From contig JAQFVV010006272.1 of NCBI GenBank assembly GCA_028023455.1, forward strand, positions 1,015,501 to 1,079,500: 64,000 nucleotides of DNA, given 5' to 3'. This stretch comes from Epiperipatus broadwayi. Taxonomy: Eukaryota > Onychophora > Udeonychophora > Euonychophora > Peripatidae. This document shows, piece after piece, positions 34,939 through 46,025 of this stretch (the first letter of the stretch is position 1; each line of letters opens with the position of its first letter). A model generated the notes under the pieces. That model had not been told where the DNA came from. It ran no database searches and was given only the letters and a program-made list of their open reading frames with translations. The position numbers and the translations under genes were made by a program.

Positions 34939-36410
34939 TTACATTTTTGATTTCTTTTCTTCTAACAAATCTTTCCACATAAGAATTCACCCTTGTCTGG
35001 GATTTAACTTTAACCTCTGGGCTATTCTTTTCTTTGTTTTTAACCTTCTTAAGAGTATTTTCATAAACTAACTTTCCTTTTGCTCTTTTGTGTTTGAAAT
35101 TGGCCTTTCTCAAGACTTCTTCTAAATCAATAATTTTTTTTCTTTTTTAGACAGTCTATACAAAATATATGTGTCTTCTTACTTGCATTTAATTTTTAGC
35201 TTATCAGTCTCTTTAACATGATTACAATATTGCATTATTGATTCTATACTAGGTATTACATGTTTACTACCTGCATATAACACTTTTCTACAAACATTCA
35301 TCTTCATATTATGATATAAATTATTACAAACACATTCAGAAACTATGCCTTTATTTTTATCTTTAAATTTTTTACTGGTAATATCAGTAATCTTTGCTAA
35401 TTTGCTTCTTAAAATTTCTGAATATTTCCTGCCTAAAGAAAACACTCCTAACTTCATTAATCTAATAATATCATCATTTTTATTACAATTTTCCTTAAAA
35501 TCTTTAAACACATTCATAACTTCCTTCTTATCCTCTTCTAGTTCTTTATTAACTATCTCCTCAATCGTTTGGTATGCTTTTAGTTCATGACCATATAAAC
35601 TGTAATTTTTATGAACCAATCTAGCAATCAGTCGACCTTTATCCTTAACTGGCAATACTAGGTTATTATCATTTAACCTACTCTTATGTAGTTGACCTTT
35701 AATACATAATTCTGTAATTTCTATTTGAGTATTTGGCTACTAATATTTTCATTAACTTCTTTGACTTCTATACTTTGACTTTTACTATCTCGCACTTCTA
35801 ACTTCACTTCTGATACTTCTAGCTTCATTTCTAATCCCACTTCTTTTATTTCTAATTCTGGTTGAACATCATCTAATAATTTCTCTGGCATCATTTTTAG
35901 CATTTCTAATTCAACCTCTAATTTTGTTTCTGATACTTCTAGTTCTATTTGTTGGGCTTTTTTTTTTTAATATTTCTTTCATTTCCCACATTTCTACCCT
36001 TATTTCTAACATCATACTATCTTTTATCTCTCTAAAATCTTCCTTTGACATCATACTATCTTTCATCTCTAACATTTGTTGAGTTAAATTATCTGAATTC
36101 TCTTTCATCTGTTTATCTGTATTATTTTTCATCTCTAATATACTATCTTTTATCTCTGACATACTATCTTTTATCTCTGACATACTATCATCTCTGACAT
36201 TTGTTTATGAAAACTCTTATTTATCTCATCAATTAATTTGGAGTAATCAAATGCTGCTCCCAATGAGACATTTTCTGACTTACTATCTTCTTTATTCACG
36301 AAGTTCATAGTTTCATTTCCCGAATCTATATCAGGAGATAGGACAATCACCTCTGGAGATAATATTTCCTGGGACCCACCCAAATCTTCATCAACATTAA
36401 ACTCTTCCAT
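34913..36410 (-). pseudogene. Broken coiled-coil gag-like gene of element B
   Basis: From an ATG at 36410 the first 79 codons are acidic (MEEFNVDEDLGGSQEILSPE). A shift near 36178, inside a repeated CTCTGACATACTATC tract, leads to 36183-35911, with coiled-coil units MSEIKDSM, EIKDSILEM and QQMLEMKDSM. A second shift in an A11 run near 35960 leads to 35903-35721 (LEIKEVGLEMKLEVSEVKLE). A stop near 35721 precedes 35655-35179, the conserved domain shared with A (NYSLYGHELK; ITSKKFKDKNKG; VLYAGSKHVIPSIE). 35113-34913 is the basic end (KHKRAKGKLVYENTLKKVKN). So the order is acidic start, coiled coil, conserved domain and basic tail, as in A. It is inactive because of at least three breaks. Confidence 0.75.
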
Positions 36411-36989
36411 TGTACTTTATATTTTTTACTTATTAATATTTGCAGACAAAGAAAAGGTACATCAGCTTCACTCCCCCTCCCCAATCAAACAATCTAAATT
36501 TCCCATCATCACTTACAAATACTTAAAGTTACTCTAGTATGTTTAGTTGTGTTATTTCATGCAACATTCGGTTTCCACATTTGATAGCAAAATTATTGTA
36601 CTGTATACTCTGACAATATCGATCCAAACATTAATGAGTTAGCTGGATAAAATCTCTATATTCACCTACATTTATACTGCACATTAAATTGACTTCCATA
36701 TAATAATGAAGACAACACAATTTTTATAAGCATGACTATTAAGTTAAGTTCTCTGTGCCATTCAAAACTATAATTAATATTTACAATATCATACAACTTT
36801 CATTTATCAAATTTGATATGTTAGTCGTATACTATATAATCCTATCAGATCTACATCACTATAGTTATGAAGCCCACAAAGCCACAACTTGTCTTATCTA
36901 TGTCACAATATATCCATACATCAAACTTTGGAAATCCAGAAACCAACTTCATATCTAATCATTGTGACTTGACACATCAAAATATCAAC
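36411..36989 (-). other. Leader of element B, proximal part
   Basis: Noncoding sequence upstream of the gag-like ATG in element orientation. The plus-strand ORF at 36755-36958 has no support. Confidence 0.5.
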
Positions 36990-37632
36990 AACTAGCAATA
37001 TAATTATCCATCACTAATCAATCATGCAGCTACATTAGCGCACCGGAAAACCTACTGTAGTCATCATCATTGGGCCATAATACACTGGACAACAAAAACC
37101 AGTTCTACAGTTAATCATCCATCAAACAATCAGGCCACTATGTTGCACCAGAAATCCTCACTGGGATCATCATCCTCAATCAATCATGCCTAGTTACCCA
37201 TTCATTAACCAATCAATGTCAATCGATGTCCAAAATTGGCACACCAAAAAACATTAAATAATCTGAAAAATATACCAAACTATTCAATGCCAAGACATCT
37301 GGGCACCACAATCCAACCTAGACTATGTGTAGCTCCACTACACATTGCACATCCACATTGATCACCAGAAAACCTAGTCCAATCATCATCATTGCACAAT
37401 TGATTGAGCTACCACTTTCATACAACAAAGTCCGTATTGCAATCTATCTACTGAGATGTCAAATATATCTCAAGCCACCACAATGGGCATCCAGAAAACA
37501 TAGTCTCTAATCATCACCACTGTGACCAAACATGTGCCCATCAATCCCAAAATATGTCCACCAGTCCACAATGCATCTACTGATGCCACAATATCTATCA
37601 AGCCACCACGTTGAGGGCCAGAAAACGTACCC
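36990..37632 (-). repeat. Array of primer-binding-site-like repeats in element B leader
   Basis: Degenerate units of the form (C)AAGCCACCACxxTG-x(4-8)-CCAGAAAACxTA followed by ATCATCATCATTG occur at about 37599-37630, 37471-37503, 37341-37376, 37131-37160 and 37026-37060, spaced 105-210 bp. On the minus strand each reads TTTTCTGG-x(8)-CAACGTGG or ATTGTGGTGGC. The copy nearest the LTR (TGGCCCTCAACGTGG) begins about 11 nt after it and is the best PBS candidate. The ORF at 37325-37510 runs through these units and is not a gene. Confidence 0.6.
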
Positions 37633-40600
37633 TATAACCTACACTCCCAACACCGCTCATATATATTACATGAACGAAATACCCAGGCGCCAGTTCTATT
37701 AATGAATAGAACAATATAACAAAAGATATAATAAAATTATTACTGAGACTCTATATTTAAGTTTATGTTCAGCTCAGCTCAGTGGGAGGCTATAGGCAGT
37801 TCATAAGATATATGATAATAAATGAATACAAGAAGAAATATTACAAAACATTTAATATAATGTAAATTACTTTGTTAATTAATTGTATGATAAAGAAGCA
37901 TAATGTTTATTTGATACAGTCTATTAAAATATACTTTAAACTTAATTTCTTCCTTCATCCAAGTATAACATATATCAGCTTGCTATAATTATACTCTTAA
38001 CAATTCTATGACTTGGCATATTATAATCTAAACATCTACTTTAATGCCAATCAAGAAATAAACAATAAGATCTCAGGGAATTTAACAAACACAGTTGAAT
38101 TAAATAAACTACATTGGCCCATAAGTTATAATTATAAAGTATGATAAAATATGTGTTTCAATAATAAGATAATGACAGAGATGGGGTATTTTAATCTCAT
38201 ATCATCATCTCACAAATATACTGACCTGGCAACCTTTCTAATACGTTTATTAAGTGGCAAATACTCTTTATAATGTTTGGATTAAGAAATACAATATTGT
38301 CAGACACTAGCAAAGTTAATATTATACTCTAAAATGATATATCCGTTTTATAATAGATTTATGAAATGTGGAGATGTGGAAACGGAAATATGAATGTACA
38401 CAAGGATAACTCAAGACACAGATTTTCAGATTTTAAATAACTAAAACAAATCATTTATTACAATAAAAATAAACTTGGTTTAATATGATTTTAACAAATG
38501 GACTATTTGTTTTACAGATTTTTAAATTATCAAACAACTTTAACATCAGTTTGGGATTATCCCTACTATCAAAGCAAATTAATAACAAACTTAAATATCC
38601 TGACTTTGAACACATACTTTGCCTACATGCTTCATCTATATGACAATAAATAAATGACATTATATTATTAGCAAAAAAAAAAAAAAAAACTTTTGAGAGG
38701 ATATTATTCTTGATTACCAAAATAAATGAAATTACTTATATTTGGCTTTCAGCAAAGCAACTTTCTCTAATTGACTAATAATCACTTTCAATTACATATA
38801 CCTTTCATTGATAGCAACAAAATCATGTTTATTCTGATGATTTGTAACATTTATTTAAATAAATACACTGTATTTTAAAATCTTTATTTCCCGTTTTAAT
38901 CTTAATACTTTATACTTCTATTAAATGAATGTAGTATATTTCAAAAGCATTTATTTCTCATTTTAATTTCAATAATTCTATACTTTATATACGCGATATT
39001 ATTTATATTACGCGTGTGTGTGCACGTTCAAGCAGCAATAATGTAAAACAATCTTTTCTATAAACTCTCCATTCATTAAGAAAATATCACACAATTATTT
39101 TATTTCGAACAATGTCGTAATTCATCAATAAAAATATGACACTAATATTACATCAAGAGTTAATCTAACAATTTATCTAGCCACATATTAATTAACACAA
39201 AGCTATATTTTTATGATTATATATACTATACGTTATAAGGGGAATCTACATGAGGAGCAAATAACTCTTACTGAACACTTTTACAATTCCTCATTACCAA
39301 GAATCTAAGGAAAACGTCACATAACTTCCTAAACATCATTTAATCATATTTCAACAATAACTCATTTACTTCTAAATACATTATTGGTGGGGATTCGATT
39401 CCTCATCACCAGGGCCCTAAAAACATCACTTCAAAAAAAATATCATTAATCATACACATATAAAATAAACTAGGCTCTACTCATAAAAAAATTATTAACA
39501 TATACTAAATAAGCAAGATCTTTTATTCCTACAGACATTATAACCTCTCTAAATATCGAACATTATAAATACACGCTGGCAGATAAATACATACAGATAA
39601 TATACCAAACCATTCAACTCAGTAGAATACGACAGTGTATGAAATTTATGTATAAATTTATTCACAAACTATACTTTATCAAACAAATATTATAATAGTG
39701 CAAAACAAACACACACCTGCGAATAAAGAGTATATATAATATTAACTCTAAATTAACTCTAAATTACACACTAAGCAGGTAATACGATAATTAAATATTG
39801 CATTAAGGCATAACTTTTAATTTAATAAATGTTAGGTTACTTTTTAAAATTTAATGGTTTTAATTATTACGAACGAACTTTTTTTCATATCTAACAAACT
39901 ATTTCTATTATAAGTTCGTTGATTTAAACAAAGAACAAAATTTTTACTTTGAGATAATAAAGTATACAAAATAAATGTAAACTTTTCTAATAATATATTT
40001 AAAAAAAATATTTCTTTCACCTTCATAAGGAAACAATAAGACCTATTTAAACACAATCAATTTTTACCAGCGCACTCCTCATTTAAGTATGCTTCAGAAA
40101 CGTTCTTGATGGTCAACATACCCAAATTATAAATAACATAATAATAAATAAAGCCTATCTACCTATCATATACATTAATTATAACAAGCAATAAAAAAAA
40201 TAAAGACACAAAGGTTATTAGTTTATAACTTAAAATGAAAGTCCACTTGCAAAGCTCGGTTCCAGGCTTACAAAACAATATGGGACACATTCCAAACTGA
40301 ATTTAAACTAAAATGCACTTCTGCAGTATAACTTAAAAAAAATATAAGCATAACTTAAATATGCCCAGCACCTTTCAGTGTTCATAGAATATCCATTCGA
40401 GGTACCAAATCATACACAAGCAGTGAATTTCTCCTTTATTATACTGAAAATATAAGACATTCTCCGTGCAGTTGTGGATTAAATACGCAATTATCCTTAG
40501 TATTTTTCTGAATAGCATTTAATAATACTTTAAATTGTCATTAGTAATTCCATAATTAATGATGCTTTATTTTATATTCCGTCCTTATTGAAGAGAACAA

Positions 40601-40859
40601 AAATTACCCGCATTTCTGTCCTTCTATTCAATTTAAACAGAAGTAGCTTACATTTTATTTCCTTAATTTAAAAATACGTATTAGCTCCAGAAATATCAAA
40701 TAAATGAATACTGTTATCTCCTTATGATGAACTTAAACATAGTATGATCTATAAAAATAGACATATCCTTAAGTCTATGTATAATCTTCACAAAGAACAC
40801 TACACGAAAATTAGTGAGAAATTAGAATATATTCTATATAACAGTTCTGTATGCGTTTT

Positions 40860-40895
<36 letters not shown>

Positions 40896-42106
40896 CGTTG
40901 CTTAATGATACAACAATAATATTTATGTAAACCATTCTCATTTAAAATGACAATTAAGTGAAATAATGTAGACTGGGCGTTATTAATATACATTTTTAAA
41001 AGAGTAATAGTTAAAAAGGGATTAATTCAGAAATGTTTAAATCGAAGAGAGTAAATTAGTTCAACGTACCTTTTCTTTAAAACCTTAGAATTGCATTTCT
41101 TTAATTAATTTTTTTCCATAATAAAGTTCTTAAGCTCCTTTGGAAGTTTTACTCTAAAGTCTTTTCATAGTCAATTTGACTTCATCAACTGGCTTCAATT
41201 TTTACAATACATGAACCACTGTTTACTGATTACAATTATCTTACAAAGAGCAAATTTTACACTGGAAATCTTTGTTAAAAAAACCTCTCTTTAGCAAAGT
41301 TCATTTGCCTTTCCAAAGGTTACTCCCACACATCATGCTAACTAACTAATTACATATGCAAAAACAAATCTTTTCAAAAAAAAATCACTTTGATTTTTAA
41401 AACTAAATAAAGACAAGAGAAAAAAAATACAAATAATAAAATAAATAGCTTTTACAAACTTGAAAGCAAAATGAATATTAATTAATTATCAAATAAAAAT
41501 GATTAATAATTTATTCAATTTATAAAATAATTCATTGATCTAACTATCTATTAATTATTGGAAAGAAATATATATTTGTTAAACTATTTAAGTTAACTAC
41601 TGTAATTTAAATGTTTTTATTGTGAATGTACTATTGTTTGCTGTTATTAAAGATGAAAATGAAATGAAACATAATGCAGACTCATACATGCATACACATG
41701 CACTGCAATCTAAATATTAAACTATCTTAACTAAATATAATTGAAACTGCTATTAACTGTTGACAAAAGGATAAGAATTAATGAATAAAGGATTTTGAAA
41801 CCATTCAACTAATACTACAATAATATAAAATAACTTTGCATCTTTCCAACAAGATGTATCAATTCCATTAATAAACAACCCCCCTTCCTTACATTAAATA
41901 CCTCATTAATCACAATAATACTAATAAATACTTATAAAGTGGTCAGTAAACTGCATAAGCAACCCATATTTAAGCTTTAAGCAATCTCCAGCAAAAAATT
42001 TAAAAATTCTATGGCTATTTCATTTTTTTTATATAATATAAATAATATAACTATTTAGTTAAGATACAAAGTATCTTAAACCCTTGTGCCCATTCAGATG
42101 GTCACA
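37633..42106 (-). repeat. Element B 5' LTR (right copy)
   Basis: Direct repeat of 30377-34722. Contains ~200 bp (39550-39750) not in the left copy, a T/A-rich (AT)n run at 40861-40891 longer than its partner at 33508, and lacks the 81-bp insert. Right end GATGGTCACA is followed by (AT)n. Confidence 0.9.
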
Positions 42107-42860
42107 ATATATATATATATATATATATGAAAATGATGAATATGAACAGCAAAGAAAATGAGTTAGTCAAAATCAAGATATTTAGAGAACAAAGAGGGAG
42201 ACACCTGGATAACATCTAAATAGTCTGCAGAAATTTTTTTGTAGGCACAGGATAGAAGAAAATAACAAAGTAATAGTAGCATAAAGTCACCTCCAGGAAT
42301 TTTCCCAGACATGGTGGGAATCATTGCTACTCCAACCAGAAACTTTCCAAGAATATAAAATAGCCATAAAAAAGGCACTTGGGAATGAAAAGCAACAAGA
42401 TATAAAGCTCAGATAATTTGTCAAAAGTTTCATGGAGAGGATGGGGAAGCTTGCATCCATTCTTTTAGATGCCAAGACTCTACCTTGAGGGAGCTGGAAG
42501 CATGTGACCTATCAGAAAGGCAGATTGTGGTAATCATTTGTAAAAATTCACCAGATCAAATAAATGCTATATTGGGAAGAATGGAAAGTAGATTAGCAAA
42601 AGAAATTTGATAAGATATTAGAGCAAATAGAGATTAAAAAGTAATGGTGAAGATGGGAATCTAGTGAGCCTATGACATTAGAAATAGGGACAATAAATTT
42701 GAAGGAGGAAGTTGGAATAAAAAGGAGACTAAGTGAAAAAAATGAAGCAAAGTTAGCCCACAAAAATAAAACAATTAGGAAATTTAGTATGCTTTTGGGA
42801 GGATTGAATCCCTGATTTTGCTATTCAAGTTTGCCCTAAATTCTGGATAACAATAACTCA
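42107..42860 (+). pseudogene. Degenerate gag region of outer element
   Basis: Starts with the (AT)n run left of which B inserted. Frames are short. Charged, Glu/Lys/Arg-rich stretches occur before the protease motif (around 42600-42800), as expected for a gag end, but I cannot identify a capsid or CCHC motif. Minus-strand ORFs at 42163-42475 are shadows. Called gag only by position. Confidence 0.4.
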
Positions 42861-42920
42861 GATGAAAGTAGAGATGTTAATAGATTCTGGTAGCCAAATT
42901 TCTATATTGTCAGAGTAAGT
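42830..42920 (+). pseudogene. Retropepsin relic of outer element
   Basis: At 42874 the frame reads MLIDSGSQISILSE and then a stop. L-I-D-S-G-x-x-x-x-I-L-S is the aspartic protease active site of Ty3/gypsy elements, which would cut the polyprotein. Only the active-site strand is clear; the flap and the second conserved part are lost in frame breaks. Confidence 0.75.
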
Positions 42921-43269
42921 ATATTCCTTTATTATAACCCTAGCATTCAAACTCTCCCAATAAAGCTAGTCCAGGTAAGTAAGATTGGCAAATAACAGAA
43001 AAATTAAGGTTGAAACTAAACCAGTATGAGTAGATTGACAAATAAGTGGAAAACTGTTCTCATGTGCATTTTTGATCATGAAGGGTCTGATGCAGGATAG
43101 GATCAAATTTTTTGCATAAATATAAATGCACCATCAATTTTCGGATGGAACAGTCATATGAGAAAAGGAGACAGTAAAGTTCACAACATTGAAGTTATAT
43201 AGTTCAATAAAGGTGTTGCAAGTTGAGGAAGAGAAAACAAAAAGGATTTTAGAAAAGATAAAAGAGGCT

Positions 43270-44110
43270 AGAATGGCAAATGGAAATGATGCACTCAAGC
43301 AAATGCTTGAAAAGTATAATCACATCTATTCATATGTACACAGAGTGATCAGAAAATTAAGTTAAAGCAGGATAATCCATTGCAAACCTGTTCTTACCCA
43401 GTCCAGCATCAGGATTAGGAGGAGAAATCAAAAGTAAATAAATCAAATGATGGAATAGGGGATCATTTCAAAATGTTCATCCCCATACTGTAATTCATTG
43501 GTTGTAGTAAAACAATGGAACTGTCAGATTATGTTTTGCTGCTAGGCAATTAAATAAAATAGCGGTGCCTGACTGTAACATCCTGCTCATTATATTGTTA
43601 GGAAAGTTCAAAGGAAAAAGTGTTCTCAACATTTGATTTGATTGCCAGCTACTGGCAAAGCAAGTTTCATACAGAAGACCAACAATGCATGACTTTTAAA
43701 TATGAGAAATATTCATACCAATTCAATAGAATGCCATTTGATCTGATAAGTAATGGCTGGATTGCTGAGATGCCTTGATCCGGTATTGCCAGATGAAGTT
43801 AAGAAACTAGTAATGATATATATTGATGATGTGTTGATAGGCTCATCAACTATAGATGAGCATATTTAGGATGTAGAAATGTTCCTCATCAAATGTAAGA
43901 ATAAAGGGATTAAAATAAAACTTAAATAAAAGAATGAGGGATGAAGTAATGTTTTTGGGCCACATGGTGGAATCACAACAGATAAGACCAAATCCAGACA
44001 AAATTCTAGCCACCAGGATTTTCCTGCACCCAGATCTAGGAAACAGATCTGATCATTTCTGGGTTTGTGCAATTTTTATATGTTTCAAGAATGGTTGGAA
44101 GAACATATGG
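43270..44110 (+). pseudogene. Ty3/gypsy reverse transcriptase relic
   Basis: In order and across several shifts: LEKYNHIYSYVH (43300 area), GII-x-x-SSPY with VVVKQWN (fingers, about 43460-43520), ARQLNKIAVPDCN (about 43540-43590), VFSTFDLIASYWQ (about 43625-43660; catalytic Asp present), MTFKYEKYSYQFNRMPFDL (43690-43745), VMIYIDDVLIGS (43810-43845; YIDD palm motif with both Asp, bases 43819-43830) and EVMFLGHMVESQQIRPNPDK (43940-44000). This is the full set of RT blocks in the right order and spacing. The enzyme copies element RNA into DNA. Frameshifts and stops between the blocks show that it is dead although the catalytic residues remain. Confidence 0.85.
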
Positions 44111-44189
44111 AACCACTAGTCATGCTATTAAGAAAAGACATACCATGGAAGTGAGCCAAAGAGCAAGTTAAAGCCTTTGAGGACATAAA

Positions 44190-44500
44190 AGGGGGGTTTA
44201 TAAAACAGGTCATGTTATCAATCCCAGATTTCACCAAACATTTCATTGTACAAACTGATAGTAGTGGATATTGGTTGGGGATAATATTACCACAAGTGCA
44301 AGATGGAAAACAAATGGGGCTATTGTATTTTATCAGTCATTTGTTAAGAGGCCCTGAACTAAATTACTGGGCCACTGAAAAGGAGGAAGAGCAATCATCT
44401 GGGCCTTTCAGAAATTTAGGCCATTCTTGCTAGGATCAAAGGTGATCATAGTGACCAAGTACAAAAGTTTGGAATTCCTAAATCATAGCTACTTGATGAA
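44190..44500 (+). pseudogene. RNase H relic of outer element
   Basis: The open stretch 44212-44433 reads LSIPDFTKHFIVQTDSSGYW, then LGIILPQ and LYFISHLL, then LNYWATEKEEEQ. The words D-F-x-K-x-F-I-V-x-T-D-S-S and the Y-W-A-T-E-K-E glutamate helix are the RNase H landmarks that follow RT in Ty3/gypsy polyproteins. The frame breaks at about 44433; the third part (FLVxTDHKSL-like, seen as VIVTKYKSLEFL) follows in another frame. Pseudogene. Confidence 0.8.
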
Positions 44501-44879
44501 TAGCCGGTTGGTCCACTGGAATCTGTTCTTCCAGGAATATAACTATACGGTGCAATACTATAAAGGTTCTAAAACATCATCACTAATATTCTAAGCAAAA
44601 ATCCCGCTGGCTCTTAACCTGCCATTTAGGAGGGAAAAATCTGTACAGCCACCAGTATTGATTTGACAATAAATGAAAGGGTGGAGAAACGGTTGGAACA
44701 TTTGGATTATCATCAGTGCAAAGATGAGCAAATGCAACTTGTGACTGAATGATTGGAAAGGGGTTAAGGCCATAAATATCATGTGGGTAGGTAATAAGGG
44801 AGCAAGGTGATGACCAGATATGCCATGGAATATTGCAATACAAAATATGAGATGACCAAGAAGAATGGAAGCCCATGAT

Positions 44880-45910
44880 ACCTCATCAGGTGAGATGCTG
44901 TTAACCATGTCCATCAACTATATGGCCATTATGGTACCCTAAAAACTGAGCATTTGTCCCAGAAGTGATTGTACTGTCTTCATATGCATACAAAATCATG
45001 GCCATACTTGACAAATGTAAAACCTGTAAAAAGACAAAACCTGCAAATAAGAGCTATGCGACACTTATGGTCTCTGTGATACCATTAAAACTTCAAGAGA
45101 TGATGATGGTGAATTTCTATGACCCATTCACTGGCGTTTAATAAAAAATACCTTGTAATCATATATGATTTATTTTCAAATTATGTAACCATGTATCCCA
45201 CTGCTCAAACTAATGCAAAAAATGCCATGAAGATGTTGGAAAGTAGGCATTTCCCAGAGGTGGAAAGCTTAAGGTCAGTCTCTCTGACCATGGTACTCCA
45301 TTTTATATTAGAGGGAGTAGTGTAAATGGACCCATAGACAAGGAATTGAGCATATATTCAAGTCAATCTGGAATACTCAATCAAACTCTTGTGAAAATGT
45401 GATATGGGAGTTAGGGCAGTTATTTTGCATCTAACTCAGCACAAATCACAGAAGTTGTGTCAAGCACATGCAGAAGATCATGAATTATATAAGTTGGTAC
45501 ATAAATGAGTCTACTGGTTTTGCCCCTCTGTGTTTGCATTTCAGGCAGCATATTCCTAGAATAATTAAAACACTTCTACCAGGAATAGAAGAATCTCCCA
45601 TTGATCAAGAAGCTGATCGTATCCAGGCATCCCAGATGCTACATAGATTTGAGCCAAAAAAGGAATGAAGACCAATAGGAAATCCCTACAAAGTCGAATT
45701 AGGGGAATGAGTCATGCTTAGAATGTCCCATATGAGTGATCCAGGCAAGTTTATATGCCGGACATTTTGCAATTTATATGAAGGTCCCTTTTCCATCATC
45801 TGCTGTTAGGGAAATAATGCTTTTTTGAGTATATACCAGGCAAGAAATTAAAGAATGTTATGATGCCCAGTCACTGAAACCCACATTATCATACACAGAC
45901 AAATAAAAAG
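44880..45910 (+). pseudogene. Integrase relic of outer element
   Basis: The zinc-binding part is at 44908-45050: LYGHYGTLKTEHL and ILDKCKTCKKTKPANKS (two Cys of the HHCC finger). The core follows: FYDPFTG with KYLVIIYDLFSNYVTMYPT (45115-45215), then KVSLSDHGTPFY in a shifted frame (45270-45305; second Asp present), then SGILNQTLVKM, where the expected catalytic Glu is not evident. 45510-45560 gives ESTGFAPLCLHF, the usual STGxSPxxLxF. The C-terminal tail is NLYEGPFSII, NNAFLS and YDAQSLKP (about 45755-45890), ending at 45905. This tail is the homologue of the relics in A and B. Multiple stops; inactive. Confidence 0.85.
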
Positions 45911-46011
45911 AAAATAGGATAAAATGAGCTTAAAAAAGTTTTCTTTGAATACTATTTTTTTTAGTTTAATTTTGAGTCACCCAAACACATAGACCATATT
46001 TGAAGGCTTCC

Positions 46012-46025
46012 AAATGGGGATGTAT
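46012..46025 (+). promoter_or_regulatory. Polypurine tract of outer element
   Basis: AAATGGGGATGTAT lies directly before the right LTR start TGTAACAG, after the pol stop codon. Fits the plus-strand primer site and sets the outer element's orientation to plus. Confidence 0.7.

Larger units (their letters stand above)
30377..42106 (-). mobile_element. Element B: second LARD-like element with 4.4-kb LTRs
   Basis: Direct repeats 30377-34722 and 37633-42106 (about 4.35 and 4.47 kb) enclose 2910 bp. On the minus strand the LTR starts TGTGACC and the opposite end is TATAACC (a degraded mirror of TGTGACC). A purine tract precedes the 3' LTR. The interior holds a gag-like coiled-coil frame broken by several shifts, and an integrase tail relic. 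It has the same layout as A, but the LTR sequences are different, so it is a separate family of one lineage. It is inserted in an (AT)n run in the outer element's leader. LTR copies differ more than in A (by eye several percent plus indels), so B is older. Confidence 0.85.

Noticed and set aside
36755-37510. Plus-strand ORFs in the B leader
   Set aside because: They run through degenerate repeat units or AT-rich leader and have no coding signature.
42163-42475. Minus-strand ORFs in the outer gag region
   Set aside because: The outer element is plus-oriented here, the two ORFs overlap each other and contain no known motif.
44583-44917. 97- and 108-aa minus-strand ORFs
   Set aside because: They lie antisense to the linker between RNase H and integrase of the outer element.
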